A program made the position numbers and the translations under genes. Positions 1-12,383 of a DNA stretch of 64,000 nt are shown one piece after another. Origin of the DNA: Calliopum simillimum (taxonomy: Eukaryota > Arthropoda > Insecta > Diptera > Lauxaniidae). The stretch's first letter is position 1, and each line of letters opens with the position of its first letter. The stretch is taken from assembly GCA_951812925.1 (NCBI GenBank), contig OX638370.1, forward strand, positions 120,914,897 to 120,978,896. The letters run 5' to 3'. Below the pieces are notes generated by a model. That model did no database searches, was not told where the DNA came from, and saw nothing but the letters and a program-made list of their open reading frames with translations.

Positions 1-21
1 TCCGAATTTCCGAAAATTTCC

Positions 22-1052
22 AAGAAAATTCATAGCTCCTTGGTTTTTTATCCGATTTTAATAAAATTTTCAGGGTTTCTGTAAAAAAATATGAGCTTTT
101 GTACAAAAAAAAAAATACACTGAAAAAAATGTATTTTTGGTGTATAAAAACCTTTTTTTCTTTTTCAAAGCCATTTTGGGGCTTGGTACACCCTTTTTAT
201 TTTCCTTTTTGAAATATTTTTATTTAAAAATAAATTTTATAACAATCATTTTCCGGTCTTCAAAATTGCTGTATGTTTTGCGGTTATCAAGTTATGAAAT
301 TTTAAGTTGTACAATGTTGTGTTTATCATGAGCCGTTGGTGCGCGTGCGCTACTATATAGGGTTGCCACCGTCCGGATGGAATTTTTTTTCAGTGAAGCT
401 TAGTGAAATTTTTTATATAATTTTTTTGTAAAACACGTTAAACCATTTTAACCAAGTTTTTGGATAATGGGGTCAAAAAGACAAATAAAAACAGTATATA
501 ATGGGTTAAGATGTTCTAAAAAATTGTTCCTTGCTTGATTTCATGTTAAGCTTCTGCAACATATTAACCCATTATATTGCGTTTCTATGGGTCTTTTCGA
601 CCCCTTTATCCAAAAACTTGGTTTAAATGGGTTAAAATATTCCACAAAAAAATTTTATGAGAAATTTTACTCAAAAAAATATCACCCATTCAATGGCAAC
701 TCTATATAGTAGCGCGTGCGCACCAACGATTCATGATAAATACAACATTATCAACTTCAAAAACTCATAACTTGATAACCGTAAAACATACTTACTACAA
801 TTTTGAGGGTCGACAAATAATTGTTATAAAATATACTTTTCAAAAAAAAAAAATATTTTTAAAAAATTAAAAAGGGCGCACCAAGCCTCAAAATGGCTTT
901 GAAAAAGAAAAAAGGTTTTTATCCACCAAAAATTAATTGCTTTTTTTTTTTTTTTAGTGTAATTTTTTTTTTTCAAAAGCTCATATTTTTCTACAGAAAC
1001 CCTGAAAATTTCATTAAAATCGGATAAAAAGCCGAGGAGCTATGAATTTTCC
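22..1052. repeat. Long inverted repeat (fold-back element), arms about 0.5 kb
   Basis: Bases from about 22 to 515 reappear in reverse complement from about 556 to 1052. For example GAAAATTCATAGCTCC at 24-39 pairs with GGAGCTATGAATTTTC near 1036-1052. The arms contain AT-rich runs plus a more unique stretch with GCGCGTGCGC near 340 and 712. The left border may continue outside the window. It has no coding potential; the short open frame at 137-331 is a by-product. Related fragments occur near 50340-50560 and 58090-58260 (shared ATAATGGGTTAAGATGTTCT). A non-autonomous DNA element is most likely. Confidence 0.75.
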
Positions 1053-1839
1053 GATGTGTGAGTATCCAAAGGATGGATCGATGAGTCAAATACTAACTTC
1101 CCACCAATTTTCATAAAAATCGGAGATGTCAAGTCAAATCTTGGTGGATTACGCAAAGAATGACTCCCATGTAAAAATCGATAGTTCATCGTATGGGAAA
1201 CGAGTTACTTGCGAACTATTCTTTCTTCGTTTGAAACTAGTTTGTGTTTAGTTTTAGAGAAGACCCGACAGGGAATTTATTTATTTATTTTTCATAGCTA
1301 CGAGTATTCGAAATTCGCAAAACCAACGGAGATAGAGCAATCGAAAGATCGGGATATAAAACAAGTATAAGTTCGGAACCCCTGAATGAATTTTAATGTC
1401 ATGTGAAAGATATTTTAACTGGCTTTAATATGAATTCTTAAAAGTCTTAAATCCGAGTCGAGTCATGGGTTTCGAAAAAAGTCAAATTTTCGAAAATTTT
1501 AATCTGTTTTTTTTTAAGTACTATTTTCCCAAAAAAAATTTTTACGAACCCATAGCTTTAGTAACAAATTATGAAAGTCCAATCTATTTCATTTCATTTG
1601 ATATGCACATTTTCTTTATAGGAAAACAAAAAAGTAAACCAAAGAAATTTTCATGAAAACTGACACCAAAAATTCACCATATTTCGAATATCATGAATCG
1701 GACTTGAAACATTTGTAATTCGATCTACAGCCAATATCAGTTTGGTGACGGAATCGCATTGCTTAAAATTTTTTTGTGTGTTAGTACAAGACAGAACAGT
1801 CAGTAATTTTAGTATAAAACTGATTTTCTACTTTCTATT
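1053..1839. other. AT-rich non-coding stretch, no feature recognised
   Basis: No gene, RNA or repeat boundary recognised. The 63-codon open frame at 1465-1656 has a composition typical of AT-rich non-coding DNA. Confidence 0.5.
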
Positions 1840-1841
1840 TA

Positions 1842-3128
1842 CAGGGTGGCTGATTCGAACTGTTACCAACTTCAGGTAGACTTATCTGACAGATGGAACA
1901 TGACAGCTGTCTAAAAATTGGCATGATGTTAGTTCATTCTATTGTCAACAAGTAACCAAAAGCATTTGCGCGTCAATTTATTGAAAATAAAAAATTTTCG
2001 AAATGGAATTCAAACGTAATAGTGTGATTGCTCTTTATTTGGCTGGAAAATCGCAACCAGCAATTGTTCGTGAGCTGAAACATTTAAAAGTGAATAAAAT
2101 GTTTGTGTATCGGACCATAACACGTTACAATGGTACCGGCAGCGTTGCCAAACGACATGGTGGTGGTCGGAAAATAACTGCAACATCACCAGAAATGGTT
2201 CGAAAGGTGAAGGCCAGAATTGAGCGAAATCCGAGACGCAGTGGCAGACAAATGGATGCCGAGCTGAAAATATCGCGTGAACGAATGCAACACATATTGT
2301 CAAACAAGCTCGGACTAAAGGCCCTCAAGTTCCAAAAGGCGCATGATCTCACTCCTGCTCAAAAAAAAGTTAGGCTCGATAGAGCCAAGGAGTTGTTGCG
2401 CTTGCACGCCGCCGGAAATCTGTCACAAATTGTCTTCTCTGATGAGAAAAATTACTGTATCCAGCAATATGTAAACAAACAAAATGATCGAAAATTTGAA
2501 TGTTCGTTTGGCCACCAGGACGCAGGCACCACCGCATGTGATGGTTTGGGCTGCAGTGACTGCTGATGGGAGCTCACCACTCGTTTTTTTAGCCGCTGGC
2601 GTCAAAGTAAACGCCCAGGTGTATCGTGAATCAGTGTTGGAGGGTGCTTTACTACCGTGGGCACGCAAACATTTCGGTCGCAAGCCATGGACATTCCAAC
2701 AAGACTCGGCACCGTCACACAAAGCTCGTGTGAATCAAGAATGGTTAGAAAAAAACGTTCCTAGCTTCATTTCTGCTCAACAATGGCTCTCAAATTCGCC
2801 TGATGCGAATCCGCTGGATTTCTCAATCTGGAGTATGTTGGACAAGAAGGTCTTGACTAAAAAATACCAGAGCGTTGATGCGCTAAAAGTGGCCCTTCAA
2901 CGAGAATAGCGCAAACTTCCACAAAATCAAATTCGTGCAGCATGCGACTCGTTCTTCGACCGTCTACGGGCCATAGTTAAGGCCAAAGGTGGCCATATCA
3001 AAAATCTCAAGTAGATTCTTAAAATTTGAACATTTCCCAACAATTATAGCGTTTGATCAATAAAATCTGTGCATGGAAACTAAAAATATAGTCTTTTGAA
3101 TTGGTAACACTTCGAATCAGCCACCCTG
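1842..3128 (+). mobile_element. Tc1/mariner-superfamily transposon, DD37D (maT-like), 1287 bp
   Basis: The terminal inverted repeats are about 28 bases, start CAGGGTGGCTGATTCGAA, and differ at about one position between the ends. The element is flanked by TA at 1840-1841 and 3129-3130, the target duplication of this superfamily. It contains one decayed transposase frame (2003-3014). The spacing of 37 residues between the last two catalytic Asp residues is the pattern of the maT group. It lies in non-coding DNA. Confidence 0.93.
2003..3014 (+). pseudogene. DD37D transposase, one frameshift and one nonsense codon
   Basis: The frame opens with MEFKRNSVIALYLAGKS and an N-terminal helix-turn-helix region, followed by the GGGRK linker motif. 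The first catalytic Asp is in IVFSDEKN. The second is in FQQDSAPSH, and the third lies 37 residues later in SPDANPLDFSIW. The reading frame shifts around 2485-2496, just after NKQNDR, so the protein is split into 2003-2566 and a second frame running from about 2484. An in-frame TAG at 2907-2909 (probably a former Trp codon) precedes a further 34 codons, ending at a TAG at 3012-3014. If these two lesions are ignored, the length of roughly 335 codons matches the family. As it stands it cannot make active transposase. Confidence 0.9.
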
Positions 3129-3130
3129 TA

Positions 3131-4159
3131 GAATATGAACTTTACTACAGTGAATCCCTAGCTCTTATCGGACCTTTTGTAATTTCCCTTTTGCAGTAGG
3201 GTGGTTCGTCATAAACTTTATTCTTATATGAGTTCTATATTTAGAAGCTAAGCACACTTGTATACTTTTAATTAACTAAACCACTTTTTTATGACTTTTT
3301 AAGTTGTTTTTTATTCAATTTCTGACAATAAAAGTTATTTATGTACATACATATGTATGTAGGTATGTACATAATATTATGTTGTTTTCAGCAAATTTCA
3401 ATATATCTCTAATATTCCCTTAACTGAAACATCTTTTAAGCAGCTATCAGTTTTAGTTAACAGAGCAAAAAAAGTAAAACTACAACAATATTGAGTTATA
3501 TTGTTGTATCTTCTATATACAAATAGACACATTCATCATATGATTTTCTAGAATAAAAGTGCCGAAGAAAGATAGAAAATTATAAAATGAAAAAATAGCA
3601 ACAACAACGACAATAACTATAATAAAAATAAAATTACTATGTAGTTATAGAAAAAATAAAGACACTACAGGAAAGAAAAAAAAGATACATAAAACTTGGC
3701 TCAAATTGAATGCAGCTCAGTAGAACACGAAAGTAAAACAAAAGCGGGAATTCATACATATAAACATATATGTATGAAATCTATATGTTTATTTACTGAA
3801 CTGTCGCAGCATTTGCAGTGAGAATAATTACGAATTGAGGGGCACATCTTCTGGCTTAAATAATAAATTAAGTAAAACTTTGTAGAAACAAGTACAGAGT
3901 TTTTTCTTTACAATACATGAAGTAAAAGCAGCTCAAACATAAACCCAATAACGGTAAGTGTAATAAATATTAAATTTAATATTACTATGATTATTCTAAA
4001 AGTCAAACATTAATGTCATAGACCTTCAAATATACAGTTCACTTTTCCATTATCGGTTCTTGTAGCTGATTATGGGGCACGGCGGGCCTCAGCGAGTGGT
4101 TATCGCAAAATGTTTGTCATTAACTATACACATTCACACGAAAGATATAGCAATTTAAG
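3131..4159. other. Non-coding, with a TACATA/TATG microsatellite
   Basis: AT-rich sequence without coding signal. A TACATACATATGTATGTA-type microsatellite lies near 3342-3376. Nothing else is recognised. Confidence 0.5.
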
Positions 4160-4955
4160 TCTTTTTTAACATTTTTCGAATTAAAATTTTTCTCAACATT
4201 TTTCGACTTCTTCAAAGTTATTTGTTTCTTTTTTATTTCTTTATATTTTTTGATATTTTTGAGTTCTTCAAAGCTTTTCGGCTTTTTGAAAATTTTTCGA
4301 TGTTTTTAACATTTTTCGACTTTGTCAAGATTTTTCGGCTTTTTTAATTTTTTCGGTTTTCTCAACAATTTTCACCTTTTTCAAAATTTTTCGATTTTCT
4401 AACCATTTTTCGCCTTTTTTCAAAATTTTAAGGCTTTTTCAAAATTTTTCTGATTTTTCCAACATTTATGGACTTTTTCGAAACTTTTCGATTTTCTTTA
4501 CATTTGCCAACTTCTTTCAAAATTTACGATTTTCTCAACATTTTTCGACTTCCTCAAAGTTATTGATTTGTTTCAACACTATTCGACTTTCTCAAGAATT
4601 TTTAACTTGTTCGACTACTTCAAAATTTTTCGATTTTCTCAACTTTTTTCAACTTTCTGAAGAATTTTCGACTTTTTCAAAAATTATGCAATATTCAAAG
4701 TTTTTCCACTTTTTCAAAATTTTTCGATTTCTCAAGATTTTTTGATATATTCCAGTTCTTTAAAGTTTCTCGGCTTTTTGAAGATTTTTCGGTTTTCTCT
4801 AGATTTTTTGACTTATTCAAAGTTTTTCAGATTTTTCGACTTTTTCAAAATTCTTACAATATTCTCAACATTATTCGACTTTCTAAAGATTTTTTGAGCT
4901 TTTCGACTTCAACACCTTTCAACTTCCTAAAATTTTACGATTTTCTCAAGATATT
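4160..4955. repeat. Degenerate array of TTTTTCGACTTTTTCAAAA-type units
   Basis: Dozens of irregular units of about 20-35 bases alternate TTTTTCG with CTTTTTCAA or TTCTCAACA. Copies are strongly diverged and the period is not constant. The array is interrupted by the fold-back element at 4956-6446 and resumes for about 60 bases after it. Confidence 0.8.
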
Positions 4956-6446
4956 CACACCTGTCCCCACGTGTTTTAAATAAAAAGTGCTTGCACCCAA
5001 AATGTTTTTTTGGGGAAATATGCGCAATGCCTCTAGGATCAAACATATATAGCTCTTTTTTCAAAGTGAACGGCACTTTTTCAAACTAGGGCCGAAAAAC
5101 CCATTTTTTAGCACTGTGCTCTATACTAAAACCAAAAAAAAAAAGTTGACTAAAACGATTACAAAAAAAAGTATGCAGAAAGTAACCTGTTTGTCCGTAG
5201 ATTAAAAAACAGTAAACTGAAAAACCCTACAGAATATCGTTTACGAGATATTGCGTTTTTACTTAATCTTTTGTGTTTCTATTAAAAAATTTAATTTTTG
5301 CGTACAAAAAAAATAATGATCAATATATAGAAACCAAAATAGTCAATTCTAATGTATTTTTTGATGCTAAATCCGAATCTGGTCTTAAAATTGCTCTATC
5401 ACTTCTGATTTTTGAGATATCCTAACCTGGAATTTTGGCATGTACGGTTTTTTCACCACTTTTGAAATTATATAACAAGAGCAGGTAATTGTTTATCATA
5501 AAACTCGATAAAGCTTTTAAAAGTACTATTCTTGTTCTTCAAAACTCATTTTGATTTATATCGATATCTTCTTTTTTCTCCGAAATATCGTAACCTAAAA
5601 AAGTTCAAAAAATGCACGAAAGACGCCATTGGCAACATTGGTTGATTTATATAAAAAGTTATTAAAATGATTATGGTAAATTACAAGTGATAATAATTAC
5701 TTTTTACAGAAACATTCTTAAACATCAAAATAATTTTTAACAACTTTTTATTTAATTCAACCAATGTTGCCAATGGCGTCTTTCGTGCATTTTTTGAACT
5801 TTTTTAGGTTACGATATTTCGGAGAAAAAAGAAGATATCGATATAAATCAAAATGAGTTTTGAAGAACAAGAATAGTACTTTTAAAAACTTTATCGAGTT
5901 TTATGATAAACAATTACCTGCTCTTGTTATATAATTTCAAAAGTGGTGAAAAAACCGTACATGCCAAAATTCCAGGTTAGGATATCTCAAAAATCAGAAG
6001 TGATAGAGCAATTTTAAGACCAGATTCGGATTTAGCATCAAAAAATAGATTAGAATTGACTATTTTTGTTTCTATATATTGATTATTTTTTTTTTTGTAC
6101 GCAAAAATTCAATTTTTTAATAGAAACACAAAAAATTAAGTAAAAACGCAATATCTCGTAAACGATATTCTGTAGGGTTTTTCAGTTTACTGGTTTTTAA
6201 TCTACAGACAAGCAGGTTACTTTCTGCATACTCTTTTTTTGTATCCGTTTTAGTCAACTTTTTTTTTTGGTTTTAGCATAGAGCACAGTGCTAAAAAATG
6301 GGTTTTTTGGCCCTGGTTTGAAAAAGTGCCGTTCACTTTGAAAAAAGAGCTATATATGTTTGATCCTAGAGGCATTCCGCATATTTCCCCAAAAAAACAT
6401 TTTGGGTGCAAGCACTTTTTATTTAAAACACGTGGGGACAGGTGTG
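4956..6446. mobile_element. Large fold-back element, arms about 0.7 kb, inserted in a repeat array
   Basis: The left arm (4956 to about 5680) and right arm (about 5725 to 6446) are nearly identical in reverse complement, from the outer end CACACCTGTCCCCACGTG to a spacer of only about 40 bases. Matching landmarks include CCAATGTTGCCAATGGCG near the centre and the conserved stretch around GATCCTAGAGGCATT. The same TCG-rich array flanks it on both sides, so it is an insertion. No open frame encodes a transposase. No clear target duplication was found. Confidence 0.88.
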
Positions 6447-6510
6447 CATTACGATTTATTCAAAGTTTTTCCGATTTTTTCATGATTTTTCGATATCTTC
6501 AAGATTACGA
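6447..6510. repeat. Resumption of the TTTTTCG array
   Basis: The motif ATTCAAAGTTTTTCCGA and following TTTTTCGA units continue the array broken by the fold-back insertion. Confidence 0.6.
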
Positions 6511-7079
6511 TACATAAAAGTTAATAATCGTATGTGAATTTCCATATGATTTTTCACTCAATCGTATCATTTTCAAATGGTCATAAGTTCTTATAGAAAA
6601 ATCGTTACAGATCTAACTCATTTTGAAGACTAAAAACAGTAGCTAGGAATGCATTTAGTAATAAACGGCAAAACAATTTCGTGCATCCTCTATACAACCT
6701 CAAAAATTGTGTTTTCCAACTTTTAGTTTAGAATACCGCAAAAACCATACATGATAGAGCAATTCCGAGAATGGATTCCGATTCAGCACCGACAAATACA
6801 TTGAAAACGGCCGTTTTTGTTTTGGTTTTTTGAGTTTTTGTCACATGTACCTTTTTTCGAGCACTTTTTAAAAATTTGAAAAAGACATCCAAAACGCTGA
6901 TTTACTTTTTTCAAACATTTTACTTGCCGAAGGCCGCATTGGGGGGCTTGGCACCTCACATTAAAGAAACTGAACTTGGTTTTAAGTAATGATATCGGAT
7001 GAAAATAATCCATATTTTAAAAATTCTTTGATGTGTATACATATGTACTTACATATGAATGTAGTTGCCTCCAAGTAGG
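6511..7079. other. Non-coding, nothing recognised
   Basis: No coding or repeat signal that I can support. The short minus-strand open frames here lack any motif. Confidence 0.45.
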
Positions 7080-7670
7080 AGAAAGAGTATTCGAATATGC
7101 ATGGTATTAGGCCTTCTTTGAGTGCCAGTAGGCCTGCAGCCTTCCCTTCTTTCTTCCTCTCTTTTTTACACACGATGTCATTGGGCACCAAGGCCTGGCA
7201 CTCTCGCTTCTAAAAGAAGGCAGCAAAGCAGGCCTTCTACGATCGCTTCTAATATAAAAGGACGGAAACAGGCATGCTGACTTCCCTTCTTTCTTTTTTA
7301 CACATGACACGCTTGCAGCAACGCAGGCATATTTCGATATTTGTTAATATCGACATGTCCTATATTGGAAATCATTGATAGCTACTCTATCATAGAAATC
7401 CAAAATTATGTACCAAGCAAGATATACTTAAATGGTACTTTTATCAAATATATTGAGAGTTGTAATATTTGAAAAAATCTACACAAAAATTAAGCAATGT
7501 AGCCTTCTATCATAGCTTCTAATATGAAAGGACAATAATATGTTTAGAGAATCTATAGTAAAGAAAGAGTCAGGCGATATAATAGGTCTGTCCTTAGAAG
7601 GCTTCCGAGAATGTTTAAAAGATCTTAAAAAAGGCAAGAAAGAAGGCATGATTATAAGCAGGCATTGAAG
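7080..7670. repeat. Cluster of short diverged direct repeats
   Basis: CCCTTCTTTCTT followed by TTTTTTACACA occurs near 7144-7174 and 7273-7303. CTTCTAATATAAAAGGAC near 7246 resembles CTTCTAATATGAAAGGAC near 7516. These are partial duplications of an unidentified repeat without coding potential. Confidence 0.5.
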
Positions 7671-10044
7671 ATTCTCCGACTGGGCTTTTAATTTCTTTAT
7701 TGTCTTTAAAATATTTAACCTTGACGATAGTTCTTAGAATTATAATAGAATTAAAATAGAAAATATAAGTCAGATTTTTTATATTGTTTTTTTTTTTATC
7801 TTTAAAGAAGTACGAGTATTTTGGAAATAAATAATAAAAATACGAAAGATACTGGTATGTTCAGAGACAAAACAAAATGCCAAACAAGTTCATTAATAAA
7901 TAAACAATCGAAAAAAAGTACGAAAAAAACCAGTCATAAACCTCAAGTTTAAGCAACAACAACACTTCGTTATGGTAGCAGAATCGCGTATTGCTAACAG
8001 AGAACACCATGCATAATGGTAATGGTAGGTAACCTCTGAAAACGAACAAAGCCAAATCGTCAATCGATCCACAACTACAACCCAAACGGCAACCAACCAA
8101 ACAGCCAAGCCAACAACCAAACACCACCCAATTTCTTTGAAATTCCATTGAAATGAAGTTTGGCTGTGAAATGTTGATGTTGTTCTGGCTCTGTTGATGC
8201 TGCTGCTGCTGGCTGATGTTGCTACTTACATTTTTTGCGTTGCTTCCTTTCTGTCTCTTGCCGAAACTTCTGCAAAACGACTTTTCTTTCCTTTTTTTAC
8301 ATTTTCTTCTTCTTTGTTATCTTTGTTTATTTTGTTTTTTTTTTTTTTTTTTGTTGTCACCTTCAATGTTGTTGGCATATTTCTCATGATGCTGCTGTTT
8401 CGCATAGTGACAACATTTTTTCCAGTTGTTTTTTAAGTTTCTCTGTTGTAGCGAATGTACGCAGGCAAATAAATTTTTTGTCATTTTGTTTCCTAAAATT
8501 AATTGGCAATTTAGTAGTAGGTTCTATATCTTTGATTTCGTGTAGTCCTTAACAAAACTAATTGAATTTTTGTTTAATTTAACTCAACATCAAATACAGC
8601 CCCTAAATGTGTGCAATTATAATACCTTCTTTTGTATGCTCTAAAACTTGAAAGTTCAAAAAACACCTTATCTACAATACTTACATATCGCTCATTTACT
8701 ACAAGAACGGCACAATTCAAAAAACGCGATTTAGTCATAAAGAATAAGATTTAAATGAAATTTTAGATAATAATCAGTTGGCAACCCTAAAAAGTTGGTT
8801 TTTTAAAAAGTTTCTTTAAGCGTTTTGACTAAAATTTCATTGTTATTCGAAAAATACTTGAATAGAATTATTTTTATTGTTGACTTAAGATTTTTAATGT
8901 TTTTTTCAAATCAAGATTTAATCAAACACATCTCATAATGCTGACTACCATTTCCGGCTTGGCAAAGCGTTAATACATTGAGACAGTATTTTATCAGCTT
9001 AGCACGGTGCTGTACTGTGCTTAATCTAATGCATTAGCTTGATAAAAAGAAATTAAAATTTTTTATTGCTTTTCTTCGTTTTATTTTTTTTTTTTAATTG
9101 TTTTCTTGCATACGCTTACAACGTCTTCTCTTTTCGCTTTCATCATTAAATCTTTATGTGTTCGCATTCTGTCAACATTTTGAGTTTAAAGCCGGCAATG
9201 ACAAGTGAAGAAAACACCAAAGTAACCGCTCGCTGCATACCAAAAATGCTAAGCTTTCTTTCTAGCACTTTTGCTGAACTTTTTGAAAGAAATGAAATAG
9301 AGCGCCCGTCTAAAATCAACAGAAAACTTGGCCAAGAGCGTGTTTTAAATTTCCAAATCAAATTTGCACCAAGTCAAAGTAGAAGGAGAAAAAGAAGAAG
9401 AAAATAAATCACAACATTTAGCCAAATTTAACGCAATTTATTTTTTATTTTTTTCATCTCTTGTACACTTGCCAAATTTTGCCATTGGCTATGAAGAAAA
9501 TTTCTACTGTCAGCTGTCATTTGTGTTTCTGTGTTGCATTTGCTTTGTTGTTGTTGCTGAGGGTTGTAGTGCGTGCATGTTTTAGCAACAATTTAAGTTG
9601 ACTTTGTTGCAAAATTTTCTAGCTCAACACAGTGGCAGTGAATATGGTAAAAATGTTAAGTTTATGGCTAGCAAGAAGTAAGAAAACAAAAAAATTATTG
9701 GTGCCTTTGTATGGAAAAATCAAGTTCGTTGCCTAAGTCTTTTGTTTGTAAGCAAAAAAAAAATTGACTTCTTGCGGATTGGGAAAAAAGCAAAAAACAG
9801 CAATTCGATCGTTAGATTGTGCTTGTAAGTGATTTCAAGCGTGCACTTGCATATTATTTTTGTATTTATGCTCAGGAAACAAGTATTGATAGAAAAATTA
9901 AAGATTTTAAATACAAACACTCGAGACCTTTTACTCTAAAAATACTGTATGAAAATTTGTGTCGCCAACTAAAAGTTAACCACCTGTATTCGCTTAAATT
10001 TCTTTCCAATAGCTTTTAAGAAAGGTGAAACAAACAAACAAACC
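7671..10044. other. Unique-looking non-coding DNA
   Basis: This stretch holds poly-T tracts, GCTGCTGCTGCTGG near 8201-8215 and CAACAAC-type simple sequence, which is usual for fly intergenic or intronic DNA. Several open frames of 60-105 codons occur on both strands, but none has a protein-like motif. A 100-base segment near 8720-8830 resembles repeats at 33430-33540. Confidence 0.5.
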
Positions 10045-11370
10045 TAAGGATTGAAGTTTGATGCTTGAAGTTATTGTTTAAAGTTGGAAGTTTGAGGTTC
10101 GTTGTCTATGTTCGATCTTCTATGTTCGAAGTTCAAAGTTTGCTGTCTAGGTTCGATGATCAAGGTTTGAAGTTTAGCGTTCGATATCATGGTCTGACGT
10201 TCGATGTTCAATTTCCAATGTTCGATGTTCAAGGTTTGAGGTTCGATGCGGGACGTCGATGTTCTATTTTCAACAATCAATGTCGATGTTCGATGTCAAG
10301 GTTCCATGATCGATATCGAGGTTCAAAGTTCGATGTCGATGTTCAATGTCAGGATTCGATGTCTATTGAGATGCTGAAGTTTCGAAGTTTTAAGTTGGAA
10401 GTTCAATGTTTGATGTCAAGGTTCGATGTCTGTTGCGATGTTCAGGATTCATTTTTCTATGTTCGATATTCTAGGTTCGATATTCTAGGTTCGATGATCA
10501 AGGTTAGAAGTTCAATGTTCGATGTGTAGGTTCGATGACGAGGTTCGATGTTCAAGGCCTTCGGTGTGAGGTTCGATGTTGGATGTCGAAGTTCCATGAT
10601 CGATTTCGAGCTTTACGGTTTATGGTTCGATGTTCGACGTTCGATGATCTAGGTTTAAGGCTCAATGTACAAAGTTCCTTTTTTGATATTCGAGTTTTGA
10701 GGTTCAATGTCGAAGTTCCAGGTTCGATGTTTGAGGTTCAATTTTCGATGTTGAGGTTGGATTTTCAAGGTTAAATGATTTTTTTCGAAGTTCGATGTCG
10801 ATGTTCCATAGTTGTTATCGAGGTTCGAAGTTCAAGGTTCGATGTCGTTCTTCGATGTCGTTGTTCGATGTACGAAGTTATTTTTTCGATTTTCTATGTT
10901 TGAGGTTAGATATTCGATTTTCGATGTTGAGGTTCGAATTTCAAGGTTTGATATTCGATGTCGAGTTTCGATGTTCAAGGTTAAATGTCGATTTTCGAGG
11001 TTCGATGTTGATGTTTCATGGTTGATATCGAGCTTATAGGTTCAAGGTTCGATGATTGATGTTCGATGTTCAAAGTTTTGAGGCTCAATGTTAGAAATTT
11101 GAGATACGATGAATGATGTTAGGTGTTCGAGGCTCGATTTTCGATGTTCGAGATTTAAAATTTGAGGTTCGATATAGATTTTCGAGTTTTTAAATTCGAT
11201 GTCTGTTGTTCGAGCTTCAATGTCCGATTTTCGAGATTCGATGTTGATGATTGAGGTATGATATCCGATGTTCGAGGTTAAATCTACGATTTTCGAGGTT
11301 TGAGGTCCGATGTTCAATGTTCGAGGTTCGATATTCGTGGTTCGAGGTTCTTTATTCTTGGTCTGGTTTA
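10045..11370. repeat. 1.3 kb degenerate minisatellite of TTCGATGTTCGAGG units
   Basis: Over about 1.3 kb the sequence is made of short variants of GTTCGATGTTC, GAGGTTCGA and CAAGGTTCGA with no fixed period. Because the units rarely contain stops, both strands carry open frames (for example 10065-10529 plus, 11042-11317 minus) with peptide repeats such as RFDVQGLRFD. These are by-products of the array, not genes. Confidence 0.88.
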
Positions 11371-11394
11371 CTGTCGTGAGTACTATAAAACGTA

Positions 11395-12307
11395 TTGGGT
11401 GTACAACTTAAAAACCGGAATTTTTTAGCGAAATTTGATGCTTTATTGTGGAAAAATGTTACAATATATTTTATTCAAAGTATTGTCCATTGGAAGCTAC
11501 AACATTTCCCCATCTTTCAGGCAATTTATGAATTCCATCCCAAAAAAATTGCGCCGGCTTGGTGGCCAAAAATGAATCGAGCCAATTTTCGATATCTTGA
11601 ACTTAAGTGAACCGTATTCCTGATAGGGCATTCTGCATTGATCGGAACAAATGGTAGTCTGATGGTGCAAGATCTGGGCTATAAGGCGGGTGAGGCAAAA
11701 TTTGTATAGATTTCCCATCCGTTGTTTTCCAGGTAATTTTTGACTGGGGCAGCAATATGTGGCCGAGCGTTATCGTGGTGGAAAATGATTGACTCGTGTC
11801 TGGTCGCATACGTTGGCCGCTCTGCCTGGATTTTTGCTTCAATCGGATCAATTGTTGACGATAGAGTTGAGCATTAATGGTTTGGTCACCTGGCAACAGC
11901 TCATAATGGATCACACGTAGCTGGTCCTGACCAGGACGTTCTTTGTCTTCGACATCAAAATCACCACTTTTAAACCGTCAAAACCATTCACGACAGCTTG
12001 ATTCAGCTGGAGCATAGTCCCCATAAGCTTCTTTCTACAAGCAAACTATGACTTTCCGCAGCAGTTTTCTTTGCAAAAAAATGACCCACTAGAACCTCCC
12101 GCAAATGCTGTCTTTTTCTCCAATTTTCGAAGTTATTCATCGTGAAAAATAATAATGATGCACACAAGATAAAATTGTTTTGTTGACTGATTTTGACAGC
12201 TGTCTAATGTACCTTCAAAATGACATGTATATAAAGTTCGAGCTTTCACGATATTTGTTAGTACGGACATCCACCGTCAAATTCCGGTTTTTAAGTTGTA
12301 CACCCAA
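11395..12307 (-). mobile_element. Internally deleted mariner, copy 1 (913 bp)
   Basis: The perfect terminal repeats start TTGGGTGTACAACTTAAAAA, and TA flanks both ends (11393-11394 and 12308-12309). Full-length mariners are about 1.3 kb; this copy lacks the middle of the transposase gene. It is nearly identical to the copy at 18192-19072, including the same internal junction. The terminal sequence resembles the tephritid rosa-type mariners as I remember them; that assignment is unverified. Confidence 0.93.
11603..12140 (-). pseudogene. Mariner transposase with internal deletion, copy 1
   Basis: On the minus strand the frame starts MNNFENWRKRQHLRE. It gives the N-terminal helix-turn-helix half (KKTAAES; the copy at 18192 also shows FRRFKSGDFDVEDKERPGQ), then jumps to the C-terminal half (VIHYELLPGDQT, INAQLYRQQLIRLKQ). 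Roughly 150 codons containing the first catalytic Asp (the TGDEKW motif of the family) are missing. The second catalytic site is present in another frame as IIFHHDNARPH, and the third as YSPDLAPSDYHLF. Small frameshifts also break it. It is not functional but could be mobilised through its terminal repeats. Confidence 0.85.
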
Positions 12308-12383
12308 TAACAGCAACGCAAGTGGATCTCGACCATTTTTTGGAAAATTCATTAAGGTGAAAAGTTTTCAACAATATTCATAG

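Noticed and set aside
2010..2722. Minus-strand open frames opposite the DD37D transposase
   Set aside because: Shadows of the transposase frame; no motif of their own.
8194..8552. Phe/Leu-rich open frames suggesting a membrane protein
   Set aside because: They translate a poly-T and CTT-rich tract; hydrophobicity follows from base composition.
10065..11317. Open frames of up to 154 codons on both strands
   Set aside because: Translation of a degenerate TTCGATG array that happens to lack stops.
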